In this document: positions 25,193-34,798 of the stretch, piece by piece
Layout: each line of letters starts with the position of its first letter
Numbering within the stretch: the first letter of the stretch is position 1
NCBI GenBank assembly: GCA_946480595.1
Contig: CAMLKC010000001.1
Location: 1-51,945 of the forward strand
Length of the DNA: 51,945 bases
DNA from: an uncultured Candidatus Saccharibacteria bacterium
GTDB lineage: Bacteria; Patescibacteria; Saccharimonadia; Saccharimonadales; CAMLKC01
Direction: 5' to 3'
Made by a program: the position numbers and the translations under genes
The notes under the pieces: model-generated
Databases searched by the model: none
What the model was told of the DNA's origin: nothing
Seen by the model: the letters and a program-made list of their open reading frames with translations, nothing else

Positions 25193-25708
25193 ATGTCTGA
25201 ACTACCCGAAAAACAAGTGAAGCGGCTGCGGTCGCTTATCCAGGAAGCTGAGACAAACCTAGCAGCAGCCAAAGAGCTGCTTATTAGCATCGTTGGTGAT
25301 GACGGTAACGTCGTCACGCCTAAAAATAGCCAAGAAGACGTCAGCGGCAAGGTCATCGAAGGTGTCTTTGACGGTCAGATCATGATTGGTCCAGATGGCA
25401 AAAGCTATCCTGTGCCAGCCAACTATGCCAGTAAATCAAAGTTGGTCGAAGGTGATATTCTCAAGCTCACCATCGCCGATGACGGTGGCTTTATCTACAA
25501 ACAGATCGGTCCAGTTGAGCGCCGACAGATCATCGGTACGCTGGTTCAGCACGATGGCGCGTACTACGTTGAGACAAACGGCCGCGAATACCGCATTCTT
25601 CTTGCCAGCGTGACCTATTTCCGCATCAACATGGGCGACCAGGTTACTATCATTGTCCCTGAAGACAACCCGGACGCAACCTGGGCAGCTGTCGAAGCGG
25701 CACTCTAG
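25193..25708 (+). CDS. Hypothetical protein with coiled-coil start and beta-rich body
   Basis: A 171-residue soluble protein. Residues 1-32 form a charged helix (KQVKRLRSLIQEAETNLAAA). The rest is beta-rich with repeated small-barrel-like segments (GKVIEGVFDGQIMIGPDGKS, VEGDILKLTIADDGGFIYKQ). This recalls a 50-60-residue OB/S1-like core, but I cannot assign it. ATG 25193 is chosen; an AAGGAAA site lies somewhat far upstream, and an in-frame TTG at 25181 is too close to it. It is driven by its own promoter, and the next gene follows after 5 nt. Confidence 0.7.
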   Translation: MSELPEKQVKRLRSLIQEAETNLAAAKELLISIVGDDGNVVTPKNSQEDVSGKVIEGVFDGQIMIGPDGKSYPVPANYASKSKLVEGDILKLTIADDGGFIYKQIGPVERRQIIGTLVQHDGAYYVETNGREYRILLASVTYFRINMGDQVTIIVPEDNPDATWAAVEAAL

Positions 25709-25713
25709 TCTTT

Positions 25714-26595
25714 ATGCCTGAAGCAGGCAGCTATTTACTAAGCGGCGTGGGGTTTTCGGCAAATGAAAAGCCCGTCTTGACGCTGCAACGCGACGGACAG
25801 TTCGTTCACTACGAACCGCTCGGAGCAGAACTGACACTCCGCTTTAGCACTGCGGAGCGATTTTGCGTTGGGTGGCGCGATCTTTCTACTGGCGAGTTAT
25901 CTTGTTGCCCCGACACGCTTGCCGTCGAATCCAAATACGAGCAGTGCTCTGCCTGCCAACAACGTACCGGCTTTAACCCTGCGTTCTACAATGCCAATAG
26001 CGTCTCTTCGCAACAAGAAGCGCGCAACCAAGAGCCGCACATTCTTTACCTCGCGAGGTTCGGGAAGGGTGTTGTGAAAGTCGGTATTTCGCATGCCAGG
26101 CGAGGAATATCACGGCTGCTTGAGCAAGGCGCCCGCGACGCCCTTATACTCGACACATTCCCGACGGCTCATATTGCACGGCAGTACGAAGCAAAGATCG
26201 CCGCAATGCCAGGTATCATTGAAACGCTGCAGCTCCGTAAAAAACTATCGCTCATCGAAGCGCCCTATGACCACGAGGAAGGCAAGAAAGAACTTAACAA
26301 AGTTAAGGCACAGATCGAAGAAGCTTTGAAAGTTACTTTTACCGGCAGTGACATCAAAAACCTTGATCCGCTATTCTTTCCCGAGGGAATACCTCAGCTT
26401 TCAGACAGCTTTTGTTCAAGTGACCAACAGATACTTTCGGGGCGGGTAATCGGTAGCCTTGGGACACTGCTATTTTGCCACTACAACGATACGCCGGTAT
26501 ATATGCCGCTTAAAAAGTACGTTGGCTACACCATAGAACTCCTCCATACACAGACCCCATTCGAGCTACCTGCCCGGCAAGCATCACTTTTTTAG
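25714..26595 (+). CDS. DUF2797 family protein (GIY-YIG-like core, zinc-binding cysteines)
   Basis: A 293-residue protein. The N-terminal part has a Cys set (LSCCPD, YEQCSACQQRTGF) likely to bind zinc. It is followed by a GIY-YIG-like segment (ILYLARFGKGVVKVGISHARRGISRLLEQGA) and a helical region. This arrangement matches DUF2797, of unknown function. The start is close behind the 25193 gene with no obvious ribosome site, so coupled translation is likely. Confidence 0.75.
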   Translation: MPEAGSYLLSGVGFSANEKPVLTLQRDGQFVHYEPLGAELTLRFSTAERFCVGWRDLSTGELSCCPDTLAVESKYEQCSACQQRTGFNPAFYNANSVSSQQEARNQEPHILYLARFGKGVVKVGISHARRGISRLLEQGARDALILDTFPTAHIARQYEAKIAAMPGIIETLQLRKKLSLIEAPYDHEEGKKELNKVKAQIEEALKVTFTGSDIKNLDPLFFPEGIPQLSDSFCSSDQQILSGRVIGSLGTLLFCHYNDTPVYMPLKKYVGYTIELLHTQTPFELPARQASLF

Positions 26596-26669
26596 TTGCG
26601 CGAAAAGCACAACGAAATATCCGTCTAAATGACGTACAATAGAAACAGAAAAGTGAGGGGAAACAAACA

Positions 26670-28178
26670 GTGTCAAAAGCATTGTACCGTAAGTATCGCA
26701 GCCGCAGTTTGGCGGAAGTCGTGGGGCAGAAACATGTCACCGATATTTTGACGCGCTCGCTTGCAGCCGGGCGTATTGCCCACGCCTACTTACTCACTGG
26801 CCCACGAGGCGTTGGCAAGACGTCTATTGCCCGGATTTTGGCGCACGAAATTAATCAGCTTCCGTACGACGAAGAAACGACTCACTTAGACATTATCGAG
26901 ATCGACGCCGCCAGCAACAATGGCGTTGAAGACGTCCGTGACCTGCGCGAAAAAGTACAGATCGCGCCCGTATCGAGCACTAAAAAAGTCTATATCATCG
27001 ACGAGGTACACATGCTGTCAAAGGCCGCATTTAATGCACTGCTTAAGACGCTCGAGGAGCCACCCGAACACGCCGTTTTTATCCTCGCTACGACCGATGC
27101 TGATAAGCTTCCCGCAACTATCATCAGCCGTACGCAGCGGTTTAGTTTTCGCTCCATCGCGCCAGCGGACGCGAAGAAGCACCTGGCTTTTATCGCTAAG
27201 GAAGAGGGAATTAAGATTAACGACGACGCGCTTGAAATCATCGCTAGGCGCGGTGACGGCAGCTTCCGTGACAGCATCAGTCTGCTTGACCAGTTGCAAG
27301 GCCTTGCCGACGAAAAAACCGGTATCACAAGAGAACTGGTCGAAGAATCACTCGGGCTTGCACCTACCGAGCACGTCACAAAACTCCTATCGGCGTACGA
27401 AAGCAAAGACATAAAAGCCATTGTCGAACTTATCGATCAAGGCGAACAGAGTGGTATTCAGCCGACGGTTCTCGTCAGCCAGCTTATTCAGATTGTCCGC
27501 GAACAAATCGCCGAAAAGCCTCAGCTTTTGCCGCTGCTTGACCAACTGCTGGACGTTGCCAAATCAGGACAGCCGGGACTTAAACTACTGACAGTTCTTG
27601 CCGCACACGCCACCCCCAAACCAAAATCAGCCGCACTCGTTTCGCCGCCAGCAGAAGTAAGCGCGCCGGTTAAGGAATTGGTGGAGCTAGCGAGCTCCCC
27701 TCGAACCGTTCCTTCGCAAAGTGGCTTCGCTCCGGGATCGACAAGAGCCCCAGCGTCTGGTCGATCTCGGGCTGCAGATACTTTGACGAAGGAAGATTCT
27801 TCGGGCCAGGCGACAGGATCCGCAAGCACTAAAGAAAACGAACAGGCACCTCGCGGTCCAGCCAACCTCGACGCCCTCGACTGGGACACCTTCATCGAAC
27901 ACACGCATCAAAACTACGTCGCTATCTACAGCGTCCTCTCAAAATGCGGCTACGAAATCGACGGCGACAAACTCATTATTTATACCATCAATAACTTCTA
28001 CAAGAAAAAACTCGACGACGCCAAATACCGCGTCAATATTGCAAAATCACTCGAAGCGGTCGGCGCCGGCGACCCCGAAATCGAGACTATCGGGACACCT
28101 CCACCGCCAAAAGATAGCACTGCGGCCGCTGTTGCTGCTATTATGGGTGGAGGAGAAGAGGTAACCGTAGATACATAA
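26670..28178 (+). CDS. dnaX: DNA polymerase III gamma/tau subunit
   Basis: A 502-residue clamp-loader ATPase with a GTG start behind GAGGGG. Walker A is TGPRGVGKTSIARI, Walker B is VYIIDEVHML, the SRC-type motif is ISRTQRFSF, and sensor 2 is GDGSFRDSISLLDQL. The four-cysteine zinc module normally found between the P-loop helix and EIDAASNNGV is absent: the linker is only INQLPYDEETTHLD. The C-terminal third has a low-complexity linker and a domain that may bind polymerase. Followed by dnaB after 17 nt. Confidence 0.94.
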   Translation: MSKALYRKYRSRSLAEVVGQKHVTDILTRSLAAGRIAHAYLLTGPRGVGKTSIARILAHEINQLPYDEETTHLDIIEIDAASNNGVEDVRDLREKVQIAPVSSTKKVYIIDEVHMLSKAAFNALLKTLEEPPEHAVFILATTDADKLPATIISRTQRFSFRSIAPADAKKHLAFIAKEEGIKINDDALEIIARRGDGSFRDSISLLDQLQGLADEKTGITRELVEESLGLAPTEHVTKLLSAYESKDIKAIVELIDQGEQSGIQPTVLVSQLIQIVREQIAEKPQLLPLLDQLLDVAKSGQPGLKLLTVLAAHATPKPKSAALVSPPAEVSAPVKELVELASSPRTVPSQSGFAPGSTRAPASGRSRAADTLTKEDSSGQATGSASTKENEQAPRGPANLDALDWDTFIEHTHQNYVAIYSVLSKCGYEIDGDKLIIYTINNFYKKKLDDAKYRVNIAKSLEAVGAGDPEIETIGTPPPPKDSTAAAVAAIMGGGEEVTVDT

Positions 28179-28195
28179 GCTACGAACGAGGTGTT

Positions 28196-29542
28196 ATGCC
28201 AGCTAAAGAAGTCCCTGCCGGAAAAGTCCCGCCACAGAATATAGATGCCGAAAAAAGCCTGCTTGGCGCCGTATTGATCGACGAAGAAACTCTCGCCGAC
28301 ATTTCAGAACATGTCACCGCAAAAGACTTTTACGACAAGCGCCATAGGACAGTATATGGCGGCATGATACGCCTATACGAACGCCACAAGCCGGTCGATC
28401 TTTTAACCCTGACCGACGAACTTAAGAAAAAAGACGAGCTCGACGCCATTGGCGGCCAAAGTTACCTGACCGAGCTGACCAACTATGTTCCGACCGCCGC
28501 GCACGCCGAAGCCTACGCTGAAATGGTCGCGCAAAAAGCGGTGCGCCGGCGGCTCATTAAAGCCAGCGCCGAAATTTCGGAGCTCGGATTTAACGAAGAT
28601 ACCACGACGCAGGAATTACTAGAAAAGGCCGAGGCCGAACTGTTCAGTGTGAGCGACCAGTCACTCAAACAAGACCTCACCAGCATCGAGCAGATCCTGA
28701 CCGACAGCTTTGACCGCATGGAAGAGCTGCACCGCAACAAGGGCGCACTCCGCGGTGTCCGCACTGGCTGGCGCGACCTCGACAATATGACCGCCGGACT
28801 ACAACGCAGCGACCTTATCATCTTGGCAGCCCGTCCGGCCATGGGTAAAACGACCCTGGTCACAAACCTCGCGTACAACGTCGCAACCGTTGCTAAACAA
28901 TCGGTGCTATTTTTCAGCCTTGAGATGAGCAAAGAGCAGTTGGTCGACCGTATGCTAGCCGACGCTAGTGGTGTCGACGCCTGGAATATCCGCACAGGTA
29001 ACCTGAGTGACGAAGACTTCTCGAAACTTTCTGAAGCCATGGGTGAAATGGCTGAAGCCCCAATTTTTCTCGACGACACGCCGGGCCTCAGTGTCCTCGA
29101 AATGCGCACCAAAGCTCGGCGCGCAGCTCACGACAACCCGCTTGGCGTTATTATTGTCGACTACCTCCAGCTGATGCAGGGAAGCGGCAAAGACAACGGC
29201 AACCGCGTGCAAGAGGTGAGCGAAATTTCACGTGGCCTCAAGCTGATTGCCCGCGAACTGAACGTGCCGGTCATCGCGCTTTCGCAGCTATCACGTTCTG
29301 TTGAAAGCCGCAGCCCGCAGATTCCTCAGCTGGCCGACCTTCGTGAATCGGGATCGATCGAGCAGGACGCCGACATCGTTATGTTTATTTACCGCGAGGC
29401 ATATTACAATCCAGAGACAGAGCGCGAAAACGTTACCGATCTTATTATTGCTAAACACCGTAACGGTCCTGTAGGTAAGGTAGAGCTTTACTTCCACCCT
29501 GAGCGACTGCGATTTATGTCGCTCGATAAGAAACACGACTAA
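28196..29542 (+). CDS. dnaB: Replicative DNA helicase
   Basis: A 448-residue hexameric helicase that unwinds DNA at the fork. The N-terminal domain (QNIDAEKSLLGAVLIDEE, KDFYDKRHRTVYGGM) precedes a RecA-like domain with Walker A AARPAMGKTTLVTNL, FSLEMSKEQLVDRM, Walker B VIIVDYLQLMQ and the arginine region ADLRESGSIEQDAD. A GAGG site precedes the ATG. It shares a replication operon with dnaX. Confidence 0.96.
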   Translation: MPAKEVPAGKVPPQNIDAEKSLLGAVLIDEETLADISEHVTAKDFYDKRHRTVYGGMIRLYERHKPVDLLTLTDELKKKDELDAIGGQSYLTELTNYVPTAAHAEAYAEMVAQKAVRRRLIKASAEISELGFNEDTTTQELLEKAEAELFSVSDQSLKQDLTSIEQILTDSFDRMEELHRNKGALRGVRTGWRDLDNMTAGLQRSDLIILAARPAMGKTTLVTNLAYNVATVAKQSVLFFSLEMSKEQLVDRMLADASGVDAWNIRTGNLSDEDFSKLSEAMGEMAEAPIFLDDTPGLSVLEMRTKARRAAHDNPLGVIIVDYLQLMQGSGKDNGNRVQEVSEISRGLKLIARELNVPVIALSQLSRSVESRSPQIPQLADLRESGSIEQDADIVMFIYREAYYNPETERENVTDLIIAKHRNGPVGKVELYFHPERLRFMSLDKKHD

Positions 29543-29571
29543 CAAGGACGTGCTATAATCGTAAGTAATTT

Positions 29572-31041
29572 ATGGTCAAACAAATGACAGATTATTGGCT
29601 TTACCGTCAGCGCTACTATATAGGGTATACGCTTATTGGTCTTACAATCGTCGGACTGTTGGTCATCGCTGGCCTCTTTATTCCGAACGGCCTTAGCGAG
29701 TCCGAAATGAGCTCTGTCGTTGCCAGTAATGCCGCGTCACTCTCTTTTACATCGTTTGCACCCGAATCCGTCATCGATCTGCCGTACCACCTGCTGCAAC
29801 AGGCGAGTATGTCGCTTTTCGGGGTGTCGAACCTTAGTATTAAACTGCCATCTCTCTTGCTAGGAGCGCTCTCCGCCATCGGTATCTTTATCTTGCTGCG
29901 AATGTGGTTCCGTCGCAATGTAGCCGTACTTACTGCTATTATTGTCATCACTACGGGACAGTTTTTGTTCGTTGCCCAAAGCGGCGCACCGAACATCGTC
30001 TATGTTTTCTGGTCAGTCTGGCTGCTGGTTTGCGCCATGATGATTTCAAGGCGGGCCAAAAGGAGTATTTTATGGAAGATCGCTCTCTTTTGTATTGCTG
30101 CGCTCAGCATTTATACGCCACTTAGTCTGTATATTCTGGTCGCACTAGCGAGCGCCATTATCCTTCACCCGCACCTACGCTATCTTATTCGCCGCTTGTC
30201 CAAGCTCAAGATCGCCGTCGGGTTATTTATCGCGCTTATTCTCATTACGCCACTCGCTTACGCCATCGTACGACAGCCATCTGTGGGACTAACGCTCCTC
30301 GGCATACCAAGCGAGCAGCCTGATATTAAAGAAAATATCTTGCAGCTACTGCGGCAGTACCTCGACTTCGTCACGCCTAGTAGCGGCATAATCATGACGC
30401 CAATTTACGGACTCGGCACCGTTATTCTTATTGCACTTGGTATCGTGCAGCTTGTCACAACCAAATACACAGCCCGAAGCTACATTATTACCACCTGGAT
30501 CGTACTGCTTGCCCCCGTACTGCTTGTTAACCCGGGCTATATTAGCATTACATTCGTCCCAGTCATGTTACTCGTCGCGATGGGAATAAGCATGCTGCTT
30601 ACCAACTGGTACCAGCTCTTCCCGAGGAATCCTTACGCGCGGCTCGCCGGACTCCTCCCGCTAACAATCCTTATTGCCGGACTTGTCCTTTCCGGAGTGG
30701 GGCGCTACGTATACGGCTATACGTACGATCCTAAAACAGCCAGTAACTTTACTCACGACCTACGAATGCTCAACGATCAGCTGGACGCAAAAGACCGTGG
30801 AGCAACAACACTGCTGACATCGCCAAGTGAAGCACCGTTTTATGCCGTCGTGGCAGCCCACAACCAAGACGTTAGCGTGACAAACAACATGCCGCTTTCA
30901 CAGGTTTCGGGAGCCAAGACAATCATCGTCACGCATGACGCTCACAAAACAAGCGACACAGCCCAACTCTACCGTATCGTAACAGACAGCGTGTCGAACG
31001 ACGGCGACCGCCTTTACATCTATAAAACAGGCGTCAAATAA
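29572..31041 (+). CDS. Polytopic membrane protein, glycosyltransferase 39 (PMT/ArnT)-like
   Basis: A 489-residue protein with about ten membrane helices. It starts with one helix, an acidic loop (NGLSESEMSSVVASN) of the kind that carries the catalytic acid in GT-C enzymes, and LPYHLLQQASMSLFGVSNL. It ends in a soluble domain of about 110 residues. Architecture and motifs resemble dolichyl-phosphate-mannose or ArnT-type transferases that move lipid-linked sugars outside the membrane; the substrate is unknown. A TATAAT ends 12 nt before the ATG. Confidence 0.7.
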   Translation: MVKQMTDYWLYRQRYYIGYTLIGLTIVGLLVIAGLFIPNGLSESEMSSVVASNAASLSFTSFAPESVIDLPYHLLQQASMSLFGVSNLSIKLPSLLLGALSAIGIFILLRMWFRRNVAVLTAIIVITTGQFLFVAQSGAPNIVYVFWSVWLLVCAMMISRRAKRSILWKIALFCIAALSIYTPLSLYILVALASAIILHPHLRYLIRRLSKLKIAVGLFIALILITPLAYAIVRQPSVGLTLLGIPSEQPDIKENILQLLRQYLDFVTPSSGIIMTPIYGLGTVILIALGIVQLVTTKYTARSYIITTWIVLLAPVLLVNPGYISITFVPVMLLVAMGISMLLTNWYQLFPRNPYARLAGLLPLTILIAGLVLSGVGRYVYGYTYDPKTASNFTHDLRMLNDQLDAKDRGATTLLTSPSEAPFYAVVAAHNQDVSVTNNMPLSQVSGAKTIIVTHDAHKTSDTAQLYRIVTDSVSNDGDRLYIYKTGVK

Positions 31042-31079
31042 CGTATACTAGGTAGGTAATTCAAGAGGAGTGACTAAAA

Positions 31080-31370
31080 ATGGCATTTGACCAAGTAAAA
31101 ATGTTGAACCAGCTGCGCAAAGCGCAAAAAGACCTAGCAAAAGAAATCATTGAAGTTGAGGCCGGTGACGGTGCTGTCGTTGTGCAGATTAACGGCGAAC
31201 TGAAGATCAAGAGCGTTAAGATCGACCCTGCACAGGTCGACCTCAACGACATTGAAGAACTCGAACACTGGATTGAGATCGCCGTTCGTGACGGCCTGGC
31301 AAAAGCACAAGAAGTTGCCGCAGAAAAAATGAAGCCGCTCATGGGTGGCCTTGGTAATCTTGGACTTTAG
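31080..31370 (+). CDS. ybaB: YbaB/EbfC family nucleoid-associated protein
   Basis: A 96-residue DNA-binding protein. It has the helical N-terminus (MLNQLRKAQKDLAKEIIEVE), the central strand (VQINGELKIKSVKIDP) and LAKAQEVAAEKMKPLMGGLG at the end, as in EbfC. The family is usually encoded between dnaX and recR, as here, apart from the two genes in between. A GAGGAG site precedes the ATG. recR follows after 9 nt. Confidence 0.92.
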   Translation: MAFDQVKMLNQLRKAQKDLAKEIIEVEAGDGAVVVQINGELKIKSVKIDPAQVDLNDIEELEHWIEIAVRDGLAKAQEVAAEKMKPLMGGLGNLGL

Positions 31371-31379
31371 GAGCAGACT

Positions 31380-32000
31380 TTGGCCCAGATCCTTCCAGCA
31401 GCGCTCATTAGGGCGATTGATGAACTCGGCAGATTGCCAGGTGTAGGCGCGCGTACTGCAGAACGCTATGCCTACTTTTTGCTGCGAAGCGATAGCCACA
31501 CGACAGACAAACTGGCCGGCAGCATCGCCGAACTCCATAGCGGCGTAAAAACCTGCCCGGTCACGTTTGCGTTGATCGACACAAACGAAGAAGTGTCTTC
31601 TCTTTATACCGACAATGGTCGCAATAAGCGGCTGATTGCCGTTGTCGAGGAGCCGCTTGACATTGTTGCCCTTGAGCGGACCGGTCAATACCATGGCACG
31701 TACCACGTACTTGGCGGAGCGATCTCGCCGATCGACGGTATTGGCCCGGAACAGCTGCATATTCCCGAACTTTTGAAGCGAATCGAAGCAGACGACGTCG
31801 AAGAAGTCATTATCGCTACTAATGCGAGCGTCGAAGGGGAGTCAACCGCGCTATTTCTTCAGCGCCACATTCAGGATGCCGGTGCCGGTAACAACGTCAA
31901 GCTCAGCCGGCTAGCCCGGGGTATTCCCGTGGGCGTCGACCTTGAATACGCCGACCAAATCACATTAACGCATGCGCTCGAAGGGCGAAGGACACTCTAA
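31380..32000 (+). CDS. recR: Recombination protein RecR
   Basis: A 206-residue RecR, which with RecF/RecO loads RecA at gaps. The helix-hairpin-helix (IDELGRLPGVGARTAERYAY) and the Toprim domain (LIAVVEEPLDIVALERTGQY, ISPIDGIG, ATNASVEGESTALFL) are normal. The zinc finger between them should have four cysteines; here only one is left (VKTCPVTFALIDTNEEV). TTG start behind AGGAG. Its TAA overlaps the ATG of the next gene. Confidence 0.94.
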   Translation: MAQILPAALIRAIDELGRLPGVGARTAERYAYFLLRSDSHTTDKLAGSIAELHSGVKTCPVTFALIDTNEEVSSLYTDNGRNKRLIAVVEEPLDIVALERTGQYHGTYHVLGGAISPIDGIGPEQLHIPELLKRIEADDVEEVIIATNASVEGESTALFLQRHIQDAGAGNNVKLSRLARGIPVGVDLEYADQITLTHALEGRRTL

Positions 32001-32983
32001 TGTACGAAAAAGCCGCAGAGCTCATACAAAATGCTAAAAAAATCGTTGTTATTCAGGGCGAAAACCCGGATGGCGATAGCCTGGGGAGCAGCCTCGCGCT
32101 CGAAGAAATCCTCGGTGATCTTGGCAAGAATATCGTCATTTACTGCGCGACCGACGTACCAAAATACATGCGTTACATTAAGGGCTGGGACAGGGTCGTA
32201 GCGACATTTCCCACTGATGCCGACATGGCAATTATTGTTGATACCAGCGCCGATATTCTCGTCAGCAAAGCACTCGAAACACCAGGAGTCCGCTCATTCC
32301 TTGAGTCGCACCCAGTGCTCGTTATTGACCACCACACCACCGAATCAAGCCTCAGCTTCCCGCACGAAATGCTAGCAGAAGATGCTGTTGCAACCAGTGA
32401 AATCATTTATGCCCTCGCGCAAAAGTCTGGCTGGGCTATTAATGCTCAGGCCGCCGAAAACATGCTTATTGCCATCATGTCGGACAGTCTTGGCCTTACG
32501 ACGCCAAACGTATCGCCAAACAGCTTTTTTGTCGCTGGCAAACTGACCGAACTCGGTGCCAGTAACTCGGTTATTGAGGAGCGCCGCCGAGAATTTATGA
32601 AAAAATCGCCAGAAATTTTGGCGTACAAGGGTGAGCTCATCGGTCGTATCGAATATTTCCTCGACGGCAAGCTGGCTCTTATTCATATTCCATGGGAAGA
32701 TATTCAAAAATACAGCGATCAGTACAACCCGAGTGTCCTGGTGCTCGACGAAATGCGCCTGGTTGAGGGCGTCGAAATCGGCGTTGCCATCAAGACTTAC
32801 CCCGACGGAAAAGCAACCGGCAAGTTGCGAAGCAATTCGCCCATAGCTGAAGAGGTTGCAGGCTACTTTGGCGGTGGCGGACACAAATACGCAGCCGGTT
32901 TCCGTGTTTACGAAGAATACGATAAAATCGTAGCAGAGCTCGTAACTGCAACAGAAAAGGCGATCAACCAACATGACGCATAA
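32000..32983 (+). CDS. DHH family phosphoesterase (NrnA-like)
   Basis: A 327-residue DHH-DHHA1 protein. The metal motifs are visible as NPDGDSLGSSLALEE, IIVDTSAD and VLVIDHHTTE, and the DHHA1 motif as GGGGHKYAAGF. Relatives degrade short oligoribonucleotides, pAp or cyclic dinucleotide products. It is coupled to recR by a one-base overlap (TAATG). It may recycle nanoRNA or pAp. Confidence 0.9.
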   Translation: MYEKAAELIQNAKKIVVIQGENPDGDSLGSSLALEEILGDLGKNIVIYCATDVPKYMRYIKGWDRVVATFPTDADMAIIVDTSADILVSKALETPGVRSFLESHPVLVIDHHTTESSLSFPHEMLAEDAVATSEIIYALAQKSGWAINAQAAENMLIAIMSDSLGLTTPNVSPNSFFVAGKLTELGASNSVIEERRREFMKKSPEILAYKGELIGRIEYFLDGKLALIHIPWEDIQKYSDQYNPSVLVLDEMRLVEGVEIGVAIKTYPDGKATGKLRSNSPIAEEVAGYFGGGGHKYAAGFRVYEEYDKIVAELVTATEKAINQHDA

Positions 32984-33067
32984 TCTCACATCCTGTACCT
33001 GCGGCGCGTAGTTTTAACTAGGCGTCTTTGGCATTTTCGACCAATTTTAAGCAGGAACCACAACAAC

Positions 33068-34525
33068 ATGACACTCCGTTTTCACAATACACTCACGAAA
33101 AAACTAGAAGATTTTCGACCCATAACAGAGGGTAAGGTGGCGCTATACACCTGTGGCCCGACTGTGTATGACCACCTTCATGTCGGCAACTGGGCTGCCT
33201 ATATTTATTGGGACACCCTCGTCCGAACTCTGATTGCGAATGGCCTTGATGTCGAACGCGTCATGAATATTACCGACGTAGGCCACTTGGTTAGTGACGC
33301 TGACGACGGTCAGGATAAGCTCGAAAAGGGCGCTCGCCGTGAAGGCAAAACCGCCTGGGAGATCGCCGAATTTTACGCCGAGGATTTTTTGGCAGGCATT
33401 GAAAAGCTTGGTCTTATTATGCCGGAGCATGTTGTTCGTGCGACCGATTTCATTCCCCAGCAGCTCGATCTCATACGCACGCTAAAAGAAAAAGGCTACA
33501 CCTACCAGATCAATGACGGCATTTACTTTGATACCAGTAAATTCCCGACCTATGCTGATTTTGCTGGCCTTGATTTAGAAGCGCAAAAAGCCGGTGCCCG
33601 CGTGGCTTTCAACGAAGAAAAGCGCAACCCTAGCGACTTCGCACTCTGGAAGTTTACGCCGAGTGACGAAAAACGCGACATGGAATGGGAAACACCAGCC
33701 GACCTGCTGGACAGTGATAAAAAAATCATGGGCTTCCCGGGCTGGCACCTCGAATGCTCGGCCATGGCAATGAGCATTCTTGGACAAACCATCGACATCC
33801 ACACCGGCGGAATCGACCATATTCCGGTCCATCACACCAACGAAATCGCGCAGAGCGAGGCGGCAACCGGACAAATATTCTCACGCTACTGGCTGCACAA
33901 CAACCACCTAAAAGTCGACGGCACAAAGATCAGTAAAAGTCTCGGTAACGGCTTTACGCTCGACGACTTAAAAAACCGCGGCTACAGCCCGCTCGACTAC
34001 CGGATGTTTATTTTGCAGGGCCACTACAAAAACGAAGGCAACTTTACGTTCGAAAACTTGGCCGGCGCCCGCAACCGCCTTCACCACTGGCGAAATGTCG
34101 CCGCACTCCGTCATCAGGCGCATGACACGCTCACGCAAAACGCCTCCAAACAAACCGACCCGTCACTCGCGCTTACGGGGCTGCTACAAGAAGCCTTGAG
34201 CGACGATCTTAACACGCCAGAAGCCCTACGTATCGTGGACGAGGCATTCTCGCACATTGAGTCACACGGGCTTAATAGGATCGATCCTCACGCTCTCAAC
34301 CACCTCCTGGAGGCCATTGATCAGCTACTAGGCCTGCAACTACTCGAGACAACGCCTGATATTGATGATGAAGCCAAGCAGCTCATTATCCAGCGTGAAC
34401 GGGCGCGAGAAGAAAAGAATTGGCAGGTATCCGACGAACTGCGCGACGAGCTGAAAGAAAAAGGTATCGTGGTACGCGACACTCCAGATGGATCGGTCTG
34501 GGAATACATAGAGGCCGACGCGTAG
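33068..34525 (+). CDS. cysS: Cysteine--tRNA ligase
   Basis: A 485-residue class I synthetase. The zinc Cys and HIGH-type motif are in CGPTVYDHLHVGNW, the second zinc site is GWHLECSAMAM with HTGGIDHIPVHHTNE, and the KMSKS loop is KISKSLGNGFTLDDL. The C-terminal anticodon-binding helices are present. The 84-nt gap upstream carries a short GGAAC site and no clear T-box. Confidence 0.96.
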   Translation: MTLRFHNTLTKKLEDFRPITEGKVALYTCGPTVYDHLHVGNWAAYIYWDTLVRTLIANGLDVERVMNITDVGHLVSDADDGQDKLEKGARREGKTAWEIAEFYAEDFLAGIEKLGLIMPEHVVRATDFIPQQLDLIRTLKEKGYTYQINDGIYFDTSKFPTYADFAGLDLEAQKAGARVAFNEEKRNPSDFALWKFTPSDEKRDMEWETPADLLDSDKKIMGFPGWHLECSAMAMSILGQTIDIHTGGIDHIPVHHTNEIAQSEAATGQIFSRYWLHNNHLKVDGTKISKSLGNGFTLDDLKNRGYSPLDYRMFILQGHYKNEGNFTFENLAGARNRLHHWRNVAALRHQAHDTLTQNASKQTDPSLALTGLLQEALSDDLNTPEALRIVDEAFSHIESHGLNRIDPHALNHLLEAIDQLLGLQLLETTPDIDDEAKQLIIQRERAREEKNWQVSDELRDELKEKGIVVRDTPDGSVWEYIEADA

Positions 34526-34528
34526 TTC

Positions 34529-34557
34529 TTGACGAATCAGTTTTATGATATTATAAG
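34529..34557 (+). promoter_or_regulatory. Promoter of the 34589 gene
   Basis: TTGACG (34529-34534), a 17-nt spacer and TATAAG (34552-34557). The predicted start is 34563-34564, at the first base of a segment complementary to the gene's 3' end. Confidence 0.7.
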
Positions 34558-34588
34558 ACTACTGTTCGTACGTCGGAAGGAACAGACG

Positions 34589-34777
34589 ATGTCCAAGCGA
34601 GGAAGGCGCGTGCGCCAGCCACGTGGGCCGCACAAGGACAAGTACGCCGCTCAGGCGGCACGGTCTCAGTCGGAGCGGGTCGCGTTCGACACGGACTGGG
34701 CGAGGAATCACCCAACCCCGTCCGCAACAACCGAACCCGCCGAAGAAACTCCCGAAGGAGGGGAGGAGTCTCAGTGA
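34589..34777 (+). CDS. Small basic-to-acidic hypothetical protein (62 residues)
   Basis: The N-terminal 20 residues are very basic (SKRGRRVRQPRGPHKDKY) and the last 20 acidic and disordered (TEPAEETPEGGEESQ). I do not recognise it; the basic part could bind RNA or DNA. ATG 34589 has AAGGAAC upstream. Codons are G/C-ending, as in the other small genes. The mRNA start TGTTCGTAC (34563-34571) is complementary to GTACGAACA (34791-34799) just before the terminator. GTTCCTT (34830-34836) in the terminator tail matches the ribosome site. Confidence 0.65.
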   Translation: MSKRGRRVRQPRGPHKDKYAAQAARSQSERVAFDTDWARNHPTPSATTEPAEETPEGGEESQ

Positions 34778-34798
34778 CACCACTCTCGCAGTACGAAC

